From positions 1-64,000 of the forward strand of contig JAFTJE010000025.1 of the NCBI GenBank assembly GCA_017456545.1: a DNA stretch of 64,000 nt, written 5' to 3'. This DNA comes from Clostridia bacterium (lineage in GTDB: Bacteria; Bacillota; Clostridia; Oscillospirales; CAG-272). The notes below the pieces were generated by a model, which was given only the letters and a program-made list of their open reading frames with translations, did no database searches and was not told the DNA's origin. Shown piece after piece: positions 25,924 through 34,898 of this stretch (position 1 is its first letter; the number at the start of each line of letters is the position of its first letter). Position numbers and translations under genes: made by a program.

Positions 25924-27540
25924 TCAGAACTCAATAATTTCATCATCGATGTAGGCAGCTGATGCTGTTGCATTCAGATCAATAACCCTTGCCTTATCAT
26001 CCGTAGATATTTCTGCACTGTTAGAAAGCTCAACAACCTCATCGACAATATCGGGTAATGCACTTGTTTCAGCCTTCTTAAGCTTGATTTTATACGCAAC
26101 GCCCAGTATCTGTATTGCGATAAGGGGGGTCATTGCTACCATTGCAACTGTACCGAAGGCATCTGTCACTATATTATTGCCTGTAGCCTCGCATATTCCC
26201 ATAGCGAAGGGGAGAAGGAAGCAGGCTGTCATAGGACCGGATGCAACTCCACCGGAGTCAAAGGCTATGGATGTAAATATATCGGGAACAAAAAAGCTCA
26301 ATATAAATGCTATTGCGTATCCTATGAGAATAGGATACATAATTGAAATGCCGGTGAGTGCTCTTAAGATGGCAATGCCGACAGATATGGCAACACCGAT
26401 TTCAAGTGCAAAGCCAAGAGCTTTTTTGGGTATTGCACCGGATGTTACATCCTCTACCTGCTTTTGAAGTATCTGTACAGCAGGCTCGGCTGCTACAATA
26501 AAGAATCCGATTATCATACCGATAGGTACAGCTATAAAGGAATAGCTTGTTGAACCTAAATACTGACCCAAAAGATTACCGACGGGCATAAAGCCCACAT
26601 TGGCACCTGTTAAGAACAGTACAAGACCTAAATATGTATAGACAACACCGATAAGAATTTTTGTAAGATGCTTCTTTGAAAGCGGCTTAACTAACAGCTG
26701 ATATATAAAGAAGAATGCTACTATAGGTAAAAGTGCCAGTGCAATTTCCTTGAAATAATGGGGAAGCTCCTTAAGATAGTGAAGAGCAAAATCCCTCGAT
26801 GACTCAAATTCCGATACATTGAAGGACTCTCCCTGTCCACCCTCGCTACCCATAACAAGACCGAGTACAAGCACCGCAACTATAGGACCTACCGAGCACA
26901 GGGCAACAAGACCGAAGGAGTCTCCTCCACCCTTAGAGTCATAGCGTATGGATGCAACACCCACACCGAGAGCCATGATAAAGGGAACTGTCATAGGACC
27001 TGTCGTTACTCCACCGGAATCAAAGGCAATAGCCCAGAAATCAGGGCTAACAAAGAATGCGAGGACAAAAACAACAGCATAGAAGCCCATAAGAAGGTAT
27101 TTCAGCTTAATGCCGAAAACTATACGGAGCATAGCAACCACAAGGAAGGCTCCCACTCCTGCGGAAACTGAATAAACAATAACATTTTTGTCAATTGACG
27201 GAGCATACTCTGCAAGAATCTGCAAATCGGGCTCAGACATGGTTATCATGAATCCTACCAGGAATGAAAGGATAATTATGAGCCAAATCTTTTTGGATTT
27301 GGTCATCTGTGCACCCACATACTCGCCCATTGGAGTCATGGACATTTCTGCACCAAGAGAAAACAAAGCCATACCGAATACAATCATAACCGAGCCGAAA
27401 ATAAAGGAGGTAAAGCTTGAGATATCCACAGGTGCCACAGTAAAGCACAGAACAAGTATTATCAATGCAACGGGAAGGACAGCCTTGACCGAGTCCTTAA
27501 TCATATGCACAAGTGCTGTTTTGTTTTTCAATTTGAACAT
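25924..27540 (-). CDS. DUF1538 membrane protein with internal duplication
   Basis: The 538-residue membrane protein consists of two DUF1538 repeats with about 12 or more hydrophobic helices. The same motif occurs twice: AFDSGGVTTGPMT at residues 172-184 and AFDSGGVASGPMT at 426-438. The paired segments MSEPDLQIL (101-109) and AAEPAVQIL (350-358) also repeat. The pattern suggests an inverted or parallel repeat transporter, but no substrate is established to my knowledge. The gene is transcribed from a strong promoter at 27577-27606 and is followed at once by the tandem PII-like gene, which implies regulation of transport by a nucleotide-sensing partner. Confidence 0.85.
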   Translation of the reverse strand: MFKLKNKTALVHMIKDSVKAVLPVALIILVLCFTVAPVDISSFTSFIFGSVMIVFGMALFSLGAEMSMTPMGEYVGAQMTKSKKIWLIIILSFLVGFMITMSEPDLQILAEYAPSIDKNVIVYSVSAGVGAFLVVAMLRIVFGIKLKYLLMGFYAVVFVLAFFVSPDFWAIAFDSGGVTTGPMTVPFIMALGVGVASIRYDSKGGGDSFGLVALCSVGPIVAVLVLGLVMGSEGGQGESFNVSEFESSRDFALHYLKELPHYFKEIALALLPIVAFFFIYQLLVKPLSKKHLTKILIGVVYTYLGLVLFLTGANVGFMPVGNLLGQYLGSTSYSFIAVPIGMIIGFFIVAAEPAVQILQKQVEDVTSGAIPKKALGFALEIGVAISVGIAILRALTGISIMYPILIGYAIAFILSFFVPDIFTSIAFDSGGVASGPMTACFLLPFAMGICEATGNNIVTDAFGTVAMVAMTPLIAIQILGVAYKIKLKKAETSALPDIVDEVVELSNSAEISTDDKARVIDLNATASAAYIDDEIIEF

Positions 27541-27576
27541 ATATATAAACTCCGTTTCGGGGGTAATATTTTATTT

Positions 27577-27606
27577 ATTATAACAAAAAATCAGACACCT
27601 TGTCAA
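27577..27606 (-). promoter_or_regulatory. Promoter for DUF1538 / PII-like operon
   Basis: On the minus strand TTGACA (27601-27606) and TATAAT (27577-27582) are separated by 18 bases. Confidence 0.82.
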
Positions 27607-27653
27607 CCTGTTTTGTCCTTTTTACAGAAAATAACAGAAATAAAACCAGACGC

Positions 27654-27682
27654 TTGACACTTTATATATTTTTTGGTATAAT
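27654..27682 (+). promoter_or_regulatory. Consensus promoter for citrate synthase-aconitase operon
   Basis: TTGACA at 27654-27659 and TATAAT at 27677-27682 with a 17-base spacer, matching consensus at all positions. It is back to back with the DUF1538 promoter. Confidence 0.9.
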
Positions 27683-27725
27683 ATATAGTCGAAGAAATGA
27701 CTTTTACAAGGAAAGAAGATTCAAA

Positions 27726-29102
27726 ATGCTTGAAATTTCAAAAAAGACAAATTTGCTGGAGCAGGACACATACAAATATCAGCTCCAGGATGTAGCAGAG
27801 CCTAATCTGTACAGAGACATATACAGCTATGACGAAATACCGAGGATCCCCTTCAATCACAGAAGAGTGCCTATCAATATGCCAAAGAATATCTGGATAA
27901 CAGATACCACCTTCCGTGACGGTCAGCAATCTGTTGAGCCATACTCTGTCGAGCAAATTGTTCAGCTCTTTAAGTATCTTTCAAGGCTCAGCGGACCTAA
28001 CGGTATTATTCGCCAGACTGAGTTTTTTGTATATAGCAAAAAAGACAGAGATGCTATTGCAAAATGTCAGGAGCTTGGACTTAAATTTCCCGAAATAACC
28101 ACATGGATAAGAGCCAACAAGGAGGACTTTAAGCTCGTACATGATCTTGGCATTTCCGAGACCGGTATTCTTGTCAGCTCCTCCGACTATCATATTTTCA
28201 AGAAGCTGAAGATGACCCGTTCCGAGGCTATGAAAACATATCTTTCTGCGGTTTACGATGCCTTTGAGGCAGGTATCCGTCCCAGGTGTCACTTGGAGGA
28301 TATTACAAGAGCAGACTTCTACGGCTTTGTTGTTCCTTTTGTAAACGAGCTTGAAAAAATGGCGGAGGATGCTAAGATTCCTGTCAAGATAAGAGCCTGT
28401 GACACTATGGGCTACGGTGTGCCTTATCCCGAGGTTGCAATTCCCCGTAGCGTGCCCGGTATTGTTTATGGCTTACAGCAGTACTCCGATGTTCCCAGCG
28501 AAATGCTTGAATGGCACGGACACAATGACTTTTACAAGGCTGTTACAAATGCAGGTGCCGCATGGCTTTACGGTGCGTCGGCAGTTAACTGCTCTCTCCT
28601 CGGCATAGGAGAAAGAACAGGTAACATTCCCCTTGAGGCTATGGTGTTTGAATACGCAGGCTTTAAGGGTGGCTTTGACGGTATGGACCCCACGGTAATT
28701 ACCGATATTGCCGATTACTTCCATAATGAAATGGGTTATAATATCCCTCCGATGACTCCCTTTGTAGGAGCTAACTTCAATGTGACAAGAGCAGGCATCC
28801 ACGCCGACGGTCTTATGAAGGATGAGGAGATTTACAACATATTTGACACTAAAAAAATACTTAACCGTTCTGCCGGGGTTCTCATTACAAAGACCTCGGG
28901 TCTTGCGGGAATCGCTTATTGGATAAATGAGCATTACCGTTTGAAGGGTGATAAGATGGTTGACAAGCGTAGCCCTCTCGTTATCGCCATAAAGGAATGG
29001 GTAGATGAGCAGTATGAGGCAGGAGAAAGACAGAACTCCGTTTCAGACGGTGAGCTCGAGTTACTAATAAAAAGATTTAATGAGACAGGCTCATTAAAAT
29101 AA
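27726..29102 (+). CDS. Re-type citrate synthase (isopropylmalate synthase family)
   Basis: The 458-residue protein belongs to the HMGL-like/isopropylmalate-homocitrate synthase family, with ITDTTFRDGQQSVEP at residues 57-71 holding the metal-binding Asp and catalytic Arg. HGHND further on supplies metal ligands. The segment GPNGIIRQTEFFVYS is characteristic of the Re-citrate synthases of Clostridia, which join oxaloacetate and acetyl-CoA with opposite stereochemistry to the common enzyme. Its partner aconitase follows 15 bases later, strongly supporting this over isopropylmalate synthase. ATG 27726 follows AAGGAAAG; the longer frame from 27600 would include the promoter. No C-terminal leucine-regulatory domain is present. 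Confidence 0.82.
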   Translation: MLEISKKTNLLEQDTYKYQLQDVAEPNLYRDIYSYDEIPRIPFNHRRVPINMPKNIWITDTTFRDGQQSVEPYSVEQIVQLFKYLSRLSGPNGIIRQTEFFVYSKKDRDAIAKCQELGLKFPEITTWIRANKEDFKLVHDLGISETGILVSSSDYHIFKKLKMTRSEAMKTYLSAVYDAFEAGIRPRCHLEDITRADFYGFVVPFVNELEKMAEDAKIPVKIRACDTMGYGVPYPEVAIPRSVPGIVYGLQQYSDVPSEMLEWHGHNDFYKAVTNAGAAWLYGASAVNCSLLGIGERTGNIPLEAMVFEYAGFKGGFDGMDPTVITDIADYFHNEMGYNIPPMTPFVGANFNVTRAGIHADGLMKDEEIYNIFDTKKILNRSAGVLITKTSGLAGIAYWINEHYRLKGDKMVDKRSPLVIAIKEWVDEQYEAGERQNSVSDGELELLIKRFNETGSLK

Positions 29103-29116
29103 GGAGGCAGATAAAA

Positions 29117-31036
29117 ATGGGACTTACAATAGCTCAGAAAATTATTAAGGAGCATCTTGTATCGGGTGAAATGAAGGTAGGCGAGGAGATCGCACTCCGT
29201 ATTGACCAGACTCTTACACAGGATGCAACAGGTACTATGGCGTACCTTGAATTTGAATCCATAGGCATAGAGAGAGTCAGAACAAAGCTTTCCGTTGCCT
29301 ACATAGACCACAACACACTTCAGTCCGGATTTGAAAATGCCGATGACCACAGATACATCCAGTCCGTAGCTAAAAAGTACGGCATAAGATTTTCCCGTCC
29401 CGGTAACGGTATCTGCCATCAGGTTCACCTTGAAAGATTTGGCGTTCCCGGTATGACTCTTATCGGCTCCGACAGCCACACCCCCACAGCAGGAGGTATC
29501 GGTATGCTTGCAATGGGTGCAGGTGGACTTAATGTTGCTGTTGCTATGGGTGGCGGTGAATACTACATCAAGATGCCCAAGATGTTTAAGGTAAACCTTA
29601 CAGGCAAGCTTCAGCCCTGGGTAAGTGCAAAGGATGTAAGCCTTGAGATACTCCGCATACTTTCCGTTAAGGGTGGTGTGGGAGCTATTATCGAATGGGG
29701 TGGTGAGGGCATAAAGACCCTTTCCGTGCCGGAGAGAGCTACTATCACAAATATGGGTACAGAGCTCGGTGCCACAACCTCCATATTCCCCTCCGATGAA
29801 ATTACGAAGGCGTTTTTGGAGGCACAGGGAAGAGGCGACGCTTATACTCCTCTTGAAAGTGACCCCGACGCAGTATATGACAGAATTATTGATATCAACC
29901 TCTCCGAGCTCAAGCCCCTGCTTGCTTGTCCTCACAGCCCCGATAACATAAAGAGTGCTGAGGAGCTTAAGGGCGTTAAGGTTGACCAGGTATGTATCGG
30001 CTCCTGCACAAATTCCTCCCTCCGTGATATGTTGCGAGTTGCCAAGATGCTTAAGGGTAAGAAAATCGATGACAGCGTAAGCCTGTCCGTTTCCCCCGGA
30101 TCAAAGCAGGTTCTTTCCATGCTTGCAGACTGCGGTGCACTTTCCGATATTTTAGCATCCGGTGCAAGAGTTCTTGAATGTGCGTGCGGACCCTGTATCG
30201 GTATGGGATTCTCACCCAATTCCGCAGGTGTATCACTCCGTACCTTCAACCGTAACTTTGAGGGCAGAAGCGGTACAAAGGACGCACAGGTATATCTTGT
30301 ATCTCCCGAGGTAGCCGTAGCATCTGCTCTTACCGGCTACATCACCGATCCCAGGACTCTCGGTGCATACGAGGAGGTTGAAATGCCCGAGGCGTTCAAG
30401 ATTGACGACAGTGCAGTTGTAATGCCCGCATCCCCCGAGGAGGCAAAGAATATTGAGGTCCTCAGAGGTCCCAATATCAAGCCCTTCCCCGAAACACATC
30501 CCCTTGAAGACAAAATTACAGCTAATCTTACTCTTAAGGTTGGCGATAATATCACCACAGACCATATAATGCCCGCAGGTGCAAAGATTCTTCCTTACCG
30601 TTCCAACATTCCATTCCTTTCAAAGTTCTGCTTTGCAGTATGTGATGAGAATTTTGCAACCCGTGCACAGGAATTCAAGTCCAATATCGTGGTAGGCGGC
30701 TCAAACTACGGACAGGGCTCCTCCCGTGAGCATGCGGCACTTGTACCCCTTTACCTTGGTGTAAAGGCTGTAATCGCAAAGAGCTTTGCAAGAATCCACA
30801 CAGATAACCTTATCAACGCAGGTATATTGCCTCTTACATTCGCTAATCCGGATGATTATGACAAGCTTAACCAGGATGATACACTGGTTCTTGACAACCT
30901 CTACGAGGGTATGAAGAACGGCAAGATAACTCTTAAGGTAAGAGATATGGAAATTCCCCTTGAATACAACTACACAGACCGTCAGACCGAAATAATCAAG
31001 AAGGGTGGTCTCTTAGCTTACACTAAGGGTGAATAA
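29117..31036 (+). CDS. acn: Aconitate hydratase
   Basis: The 639-residue enzyme interconverts citrate and isocitrate. The [4Fe-4S] ligands are visible as C297 (CIGSCTN) and C357/C360 (CACGPC). Other family marks are GSDSHTPTAGGIGM at 117-130 and the swivel-domain GSNYGQGSSREHAAL near the C-terminus. At about 640 residues it is the shorter form found in Clostridia rather than the ~890-residue AcnA. AAGGAGG precedes ATG 29117. Together with the Re-citrate synthase it supplies isocitrate for 2-oxoglutarate and glutamate synthesis; isocitrate dehydrogenase is not in the window. The phosphosugar mutase follows 55 bp downstream without a terminator. Confidence 0.95.
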   Translation: MGLTIAQKIIKEHLVSGEMKVGEEIALRIDQTLTQDATGTMAYLEFESIGIERVRTKLSVAYIDHNTLQSGFENADDHRYIQSVAKKYGIRFSRPGNGICHQVHLERFGVPGMTLIGSDSHTPTAGGIGMLAMGAGGLNVAVAMGGGEYYIKMPKMFKVNLTGKLQPWVSAKDVSLEILRILSVKGGVGAIIEWGGEGIKTLSVPERATITNMGTELGATTSIFPSDEITKAFLEAQGRGDAYTPLESDPDAVYDRIIDINLSELKPLLACPHSPDNIKSAEELKGVKVDQVCIGSCTNSSLRDMLRVAKMLKGKKIDDSVSLSVSPGSKQVLSMLADCGALSDILASGARVLECACGPCIGMGFSPNSAGVSLRTFNRNFEGRSGTKDAQVYLVSPEVAVASALTGYITDPRTLGAYEEVEMPEAFKIDDSAVVMPASPEEAKNIEVLRGPNIKPFPETHPLEDKITANLTLKVGDNITTDHIMPAGAKILPYRSNIPFLSKFCFAVCDENFATRAQEFKSNIVVGGSNYGQGSSREHAALVPLYLGVKAVIAKSFARIHTDNLINAGILPLTFANPDDYDKLNQDDTLVLDNLYEGMKNGKITLKVRDMEIPLEYNYTDRQTEIIKKGGLLAYTKGE

Positions 31037-31091
31037 AACCTTACTCACAAATCATATATTTTAATAAATACGAAAATAGAGGAGATTAAAA

Positions 31092-32765
31092 ATGGCACTT
31101 TCTGAAAAAATTGTTAAAACCTTTGATCTTTGGCGTACAAACGAATTTTTTGACGAGACTACAAGAAATGAGCTTAACGCAGGTCTTGATGAGAAGGAAA
31201 TTGAGGATCGCTTCTGGAGAGATCTTGAATTCGGTACAGGTGGACTTCGTGGCGTAATGGGTGCAGGCACCAACCGTATGAACAAATACATTATCAGAAA
31301 AGCTACCCGTGGCTTTGCAAATTACCTTCTCGATAAATACGGTAAGGATGTTTCCAAGGGTGTGGCAATTGGCTACGACTCCAGAAACAACTCCGACTCC
31401 TTTGCCCGTGAAGCAGCTCTCGTTATGGCTGCGGCAGGTATTCCCGCACATCTCTACGACGAGCTTGAGCCCACTCCTGTTCTTTCCTTTACAGTAAGAA
31501 AGCTTGGCTGTGTTGGCGGTATTGTAGTTACAGCCAGCCACAACCCTAAGGAGTATAACGGCTACAAGGTATATGATGAAACAGGCTGTCAGGTTCTTAT
31601 TGACGATGCTAACAAGATTATCTCCTATGTAAACGCTATTGAGGATATTACAGCTATTCCCGTGGCTGATGAAGCAGAGGCAAGAGCAAATGGCCTTATA
31701 AAATCCATTTGTCCCTGCGTGCTTGATGCCTTCTGTGAGGCTGTTAAATCCCAGTCCCACGATATTGGAGAAAAGAGTGCAAAAATAGTTTACTCTCCTC
31801 TCCACGGTACAGGTAATGTTCCTGTACGCAGAGTCCTTTCCGACCTCGGCTACAATGTAACAGTAGTTAAGGAGCAGGAAATAAAGGACGGTAACTTCCC
31901 CACAGTTATCTCTCCCAATCCCGAAAATGCTGAGGCTCTTGCTATAGGCTGTAAGCTCTGTGAAGAGATCGGTGCTGACATTATGCTCGGTACAGACCCC
32001 GACTGCGACCGTGTAGGTATCGCTGTTAACACAGGCAAGGGTATGAAGCTCTTTACAGGTAACCAGGTAGGTGCACTCCTTGTAGATTATGTAATCAAGA
32101 TGAACAAGGATAAAATCAACGACAAGTCCACAGTTATCAAAACCATAGTAACAAGTGAGCTTGGTGCACAGATTGCGAAGCTTAACGGATGTAAGATTAT
32201 AGAGGTTCTTACCGGCTTTAAGTTTATCGGCGATAAGATGAATATGTTTGAAAAAGAGGGTAACGGCGAGTATGTTATCGGATATGAGGAAAGCTACGGA
32301 TACCTCGTTGGTACTCATGCAAGAGACAAGGACGCTGTTGTAGCATCCATGCTCATATGCGAAATGGCATCATACTACAAGAATCAGGGTAAGACCCTTG
32401 TGGATGTTATGAATGACATCTACGAGAAATACGGCTATTACCTTGATAAGCTTGATTCCTTCACCCTTAAGGGTATTGACGGTATTGAAAAGATACAGTC
32501 AATTATGAAGGCTATGAGAGAGGCAGGTGCATCCCTTATCGACGGTATAGTAACTGTTTACGATTACGAGAAGGGTGTTGATGACCTTCCCAAGTCCGAT
32601 GTTCTTAAGTTCGTATTTGCAGACTCCTCCTGGATTGCAATCCGTCCCTCAGGTACAGAGCCTAAAATCAAGGTTTATTACTCTGTAAGAGGCGAAAACG
32701 AGGCAGATGCTTCTAAGGTGCTTGAGGCAAGACGAACCGTAATCAATAAAATTATAGAGGGCTAA
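31092..32765 (+). CDS. pgcA: Phosphoglucomutase/phosphomannomutase
   Basis: The 557-residue enzyme of the alpha-D-phosphohexomutase family interconverts hexose 1- and 6-phosphates. It has GTGGLRGVMGAGTNRMN at residues 48-64, phosphoserine S149 in VTASHNPKEYNGYK, the Mg-binding DPDCDR at 302-307, sugar-binding EESYGYLVG and phosphate-binding RPSGTEPKIK at the end. The length fits the PGM2/PgcA branch. GAGGAG precedes ATG 31092. It may be transcribed with aconitase and with the small membrane protein that starts 6 bases after its stop. Confidence 0.94.
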   Translation: MALSEKIVKTFDLWRTNEFFDETTRNELNAGLDEKEIEDRFWRDLEFGTGGLRGVMGAGTNRMNKYIIRKATRGFANYLLDKYGKDVSKGVAIGYDSRNNSDSFAREAALVMAAAGIPAHLYDELEPTPVLSFTVRKLGCVGGIVVTASHNPKEYNGYKVYDETGCQVLIDDANKIISYVNAIEDITAIPVADEAEARANGLIKSICPCVLDAFCEAVKSQSHDIGEKSAKIVYSPLHGTGNVPVRRVLSDLGYNVTVVKEQEIKDGNFPTVISPNPENAEALAIGCKLCEEIGADIMLGTDPDCDRVGIAVNTGKGMKLFTGNQVGALLVDYVIKMNKDKINDKSTVIKTIVTSELGAQIAKLNGCKIIEVLTGFKFIGDKMNMFEKEGNGEYVIGYEESYGYLVGTHARDKDAVVASMLICEMASYYKNQGKTLVDVMNDIYEKYGYYLDKLDSFTLKGIDGIEKIQSIMKAMREAGASLIDGIVTVYDYEKGVDDLPKSDVLKFVFADSSWIAIRPSGTEPKIKVYYSVRGENEADASKVLEARRTVINKIIEG

Positions 32766-32771
32766 AATTAT

Positions 32772-33041
32772 ATGTTAGACCGACTTAAAAGCTGTTGCGT
32801 TTCTGCATTGGCTGTTTTGATAATTGTAATACGAGCAATAATTGTAAAGCCTGCATTTGATTATTCTTATTTCATAATATGCGGTATAGCTGTTTTATCC
32901 CTTGTTGCTTCAATATTCAAGCGTACATTTATAAAATGGAATATGTCTGTAAGCAAAGAGGAGTATGCAACATTTACTGTAAATCTTTTTATAATCATTT
33001 CCTCTGCTTTACCGGTATTATTAGCATTCATACTTTGGTAA
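32772..33041 (+). CDS. Small three-helix membrane protein
   Basis: The 89-residue protein is mostly hydrophobic, with three likely membrane helices at about residues 11-26, 31-48 and 68-88 and a basic loop KRTFIKWNMSVSKEEY between the second and third. No family was recognised. It begins 6 bases after the phosphosugar mutase stop without a strong ribosome site, so it is probably translated by coupling. It ends just before a bidirectional terminator. The tight spacing supports a real gene despite its size. Confidence 0.6.
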   Translation: MLDRLKSCCVSALAVLIIVIRAIIVKPAFDYSYFIICGIAVLSLVASIFKRTFIKWNMSVSKEEYATFTVNLFIIISSALPVLLAFILW

Positions 33042-33048
33042 TAAACAA

Positions 33049-33080
33049 AAATCCCCGATACAGTGTCGGGGATTTTTTCT
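33049..33080. terminator. Bidirectional terminator
   Basis: AAATCCCCGA and TCGGGGATTT form a 10-bp stem with a 7-base loop and T tail, between the small membrane protein and the convergent GH5 gene. Confidence 0.85.
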
Positions 33081-33110
33081 TTTATGATTCATTTTATAGC
33101 AGATAACCGT

Positions 33111-34199
33111 TTAGAAATTGCCTGTCAGGATATCCTTAAGCTCGGGTGAAAGAATTTTTCTTGTGTCGTCATCCACAAGGCTGAAGCGATTGCCGTCATT
33201 CGGTGTACTCAGATAATTCCACACGCAATAAGGAATAGAATTCTCCTTCAAAAAGGATATAACATCCTTAAACCACGCCATACGCCACTCCAATTTAGCA
33301 TGACGGATAGTTCCGAATTCTCCACACCACAGAATAACATCAGGGTGCTCCTTTATGAATTTATTTGCCGGATACATTACATCGTACATATACTTTTTAT
33401 CCATTATCTCGTACCCTGTGTACGCATCATCTCTATTATACGCCAATTTGTAGAAGTCCTTATAGCGTTGTATGTCGCCGGGATAGGGCATATCCCTGTT
33501 ATAGAAGCAATGCTTTTCCTGGAGGACTCCACGCTGATGTGTAAACTCCGAGGGGTCATACATATGGAAGGTATAGATTACATTCTCGTCATCAAAGATT
33601 TCCTGATATTTAAGGCAGTATACATTATTCCAGCAGGTCGTTCCTACAATAATTTTTCTGTCCTTGCTTATCTTTCTTATTGCCTGTATTGTCCGTCTTG
33701 CAAGACTATTCCAAAGCTCGGGCTCTACATCCCTTACCTCGTTAAGTATTTCAAACACTATATTGGGCTTATGGGCACACATTTTTTCAATATCTGTCCA
33801 CAGCCTGATAAAGCCCTCCTGTAATGAAGGGTCATCCATAAGTGACACCTTTTCTTCAACATCACAATAATTTCCAATAGCCTTGTGGAGATTGAATACA
33901 ATATTAAGATTGTACTTCTCACACCACCCGATAAAGTCATCGAGAAGCTTAAGTATCTCCGGTCTGTATCCACCCTTACCGTCCTCTATTACTATCTGGT
34001 CGAAGCCGAGACGGATATGGTCAAAGCCGAGAGAGGCAATATATTTAATGTCTTTTTCAGTAATATATGTTTCGAAATGCTCAAAATCACCTACCGTTAG
34101 CGTTTTTTTCTGCTCATCGTTCAGAACATGGTGCCTTTTATAGTTGGTAAGCCAACCTCCGATTCCCATGCCGCACTCAAAGCCCACAAATCTCTTCAT
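33111..34199 (-). CDS. GH5-family glycoside hydrolase (cellulase-like)
   Basis: The 362-residue enzyme is a clan GH-A barrel of the GH5 type. The general acid is E154 in FEILNEVRD and the nucleophile E294 in LWCGEFGT. Supporting motifs are FDHIRLGFD at 59-67, VFNLHKAIG at 101-109 and TFHMYDPSEFTHQ at 210-222. GH5 members cut beta-1,4-glucans, mannans and related chains; the exact subfamily is unknown. No signal peptide is seen, so it probably works on short imported oligosaccharides. GGGAGG precedes ATG 34199, which lies 29 bases after the end of the UPF0340 gene, so they may share a transcript. Confidence 0.9.
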   Translation of the reverse strand: MKRFVGFECGMGIGGWLTNYKRHHVLNDEQKKTLTVGDFEHFETYITEKDIKYIASLGFDHIRLGFDQIVIEDGKGGYRPEILKLLDDFIGWCEKYNLNIVFNLHKAIGNYCDVEEKVSLMDDPSLQEGFIRLWTDIEKMCAHKPNIVFEILNEVRDVEPELWNSLARRTIQAIRKISKDRKIIVGTTCWNNVYCLKYQEIFDDENVIYTFHMYDPSEFTHQRGVLQEKHCFYNRDMPYPGDIQRYKDFYKLAYNRDDAYTGYEIMDKKYMYDVMYPANKFIKEHPDVILWCGEFGTIRHAKLEWRMAWFKDVISFLKENSIPYCVWNYLSTPNDGNRFSLVDDDTRKILSPELKDILTGNF

Positions 34200-34228
34200 A
34201 CACTGTGCCTCCCTGTCAAATTATTATA

Positions 34229-34768
34229 TCAAAGCAAATCCTCGTTATAGATTGCACGGATACCACCGATAAATTTCGGTCTTACCCTTGCACAAATAAT
34301 GCTTGCTTCACCTATTTTTTTTGTATTCAAACGAACGGGTACTGCCACTCTCTTAAGGTGCATACCGATAAGGGTGCCACCTATGTCAATACCTGCATCT
34401 GCCTTTATTTCCTCTAAAACGCAAGGATTCTTGAAGCTGTGATATGCTACAGTCGCAAGAGAGCCTCCTGCCTTTTTCTGAGGAACTACATTAACATATT
34501 CACCACAGGGTACAGCATCCCTTTCTACAACTATTGCTCTGTTAAGATGCTCGCAGCACTGAACTGCAAGATATATTCCCATTGGTTCAAGAACTGACAT
34601 GATGCCTTTATATATTTCATCTGCAGTATTGGGGTCTGAATTAGTGCCTATTTTAGCTCCTACAACCTCACTTGTGGAGCAGCCCACAACTAATATATCT
34701 CCACTCTTGAGCTTAGCTACCTCACAAAGCTCGGATACAGCCTTTGCTGTCTGACACATAATATCCAT
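34229..34768 (-). CDS. UPF0340 / TIGR01440-family protein (YwlG-like)
   Basis: The 179-residue protein matches the conserved UPF0340 family found in many Firmicutes. Characteristic segments are VVGCSTSEVVGAKIGTNS, CCEHLNRAIVVER, PQKKAGGSLATVAYH and DIGGTLIGMHLKRVAVPVR. Its biochemical role is not established. It is cytoplasmic with no signal or membrane segment. It has a good promoter, with GGAGATGATA-type sequence before ATG 34768, and is followed by the GH5 gene. Confidence 0.88.
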   Translation of the reverse strand: MDIMCQTAKAVSELCEVAKLKSGDILVVGCSTSEVVGAKIGTNSDPNTADEIYKGIMSVLEPMGIYLAVQCCEHLNRAIVVERDAVPCGEYVNVVPQKKAGGSLATVAYHSFKNPCVLEEIKADAGIDIGGTLIGMHLKRVAVPVRLNTKKIGEASIICARVRPKFIGGIRAIYNEDLL

Positions 34769-34789
34769 ATTATCATCTCCTTTTCGTAT

Positions 34790-34818
34790 ATTGTAGCATC
34801 CTGAGGAAAAAAAGTCAA
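34790..34818 (-). promoter_or_regulatory. Promoter for UPF0340 gene
   Basis: On the minus strand TTGACT (34813-34818) and TACAAT (34790-34795) with a 17-base spacer. Confidence 0.75.
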
Positions 34819-34829
34819 CATTTTTACAC

Positions 34830-34857
34830 TTGTTAAAGATTTATTCACAAATATAAT
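34830..34857 (+). promoter_or_regulatory. Probable promoter for gpmI
   Basis: TTGTTA at 34830-34835 and TATAAT at 34852-34857 with a 16-base spacer. Confidence 0.6.
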
Positions 34858-34898
34858 GTATACTATATTTGGAAATATATATTAAGGAGTTATTTGAA

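Noticed and set aside
28934..29935. Long minus-strand frame opposite citrate synthase end and aconitase
   Set aside because: It is a shadow of highly biased plus-strand codons; the aconitase frame shows all family motifs and the antisense frame has none.
31086..32318. 410-residue minus-strand frame opposite the phosphosugar mutase
   Set aside because: The mutase carries complete catalytic motifs on the plus strand; the antisense product is Cys/Asn-rich nonsense without a ribosome site.
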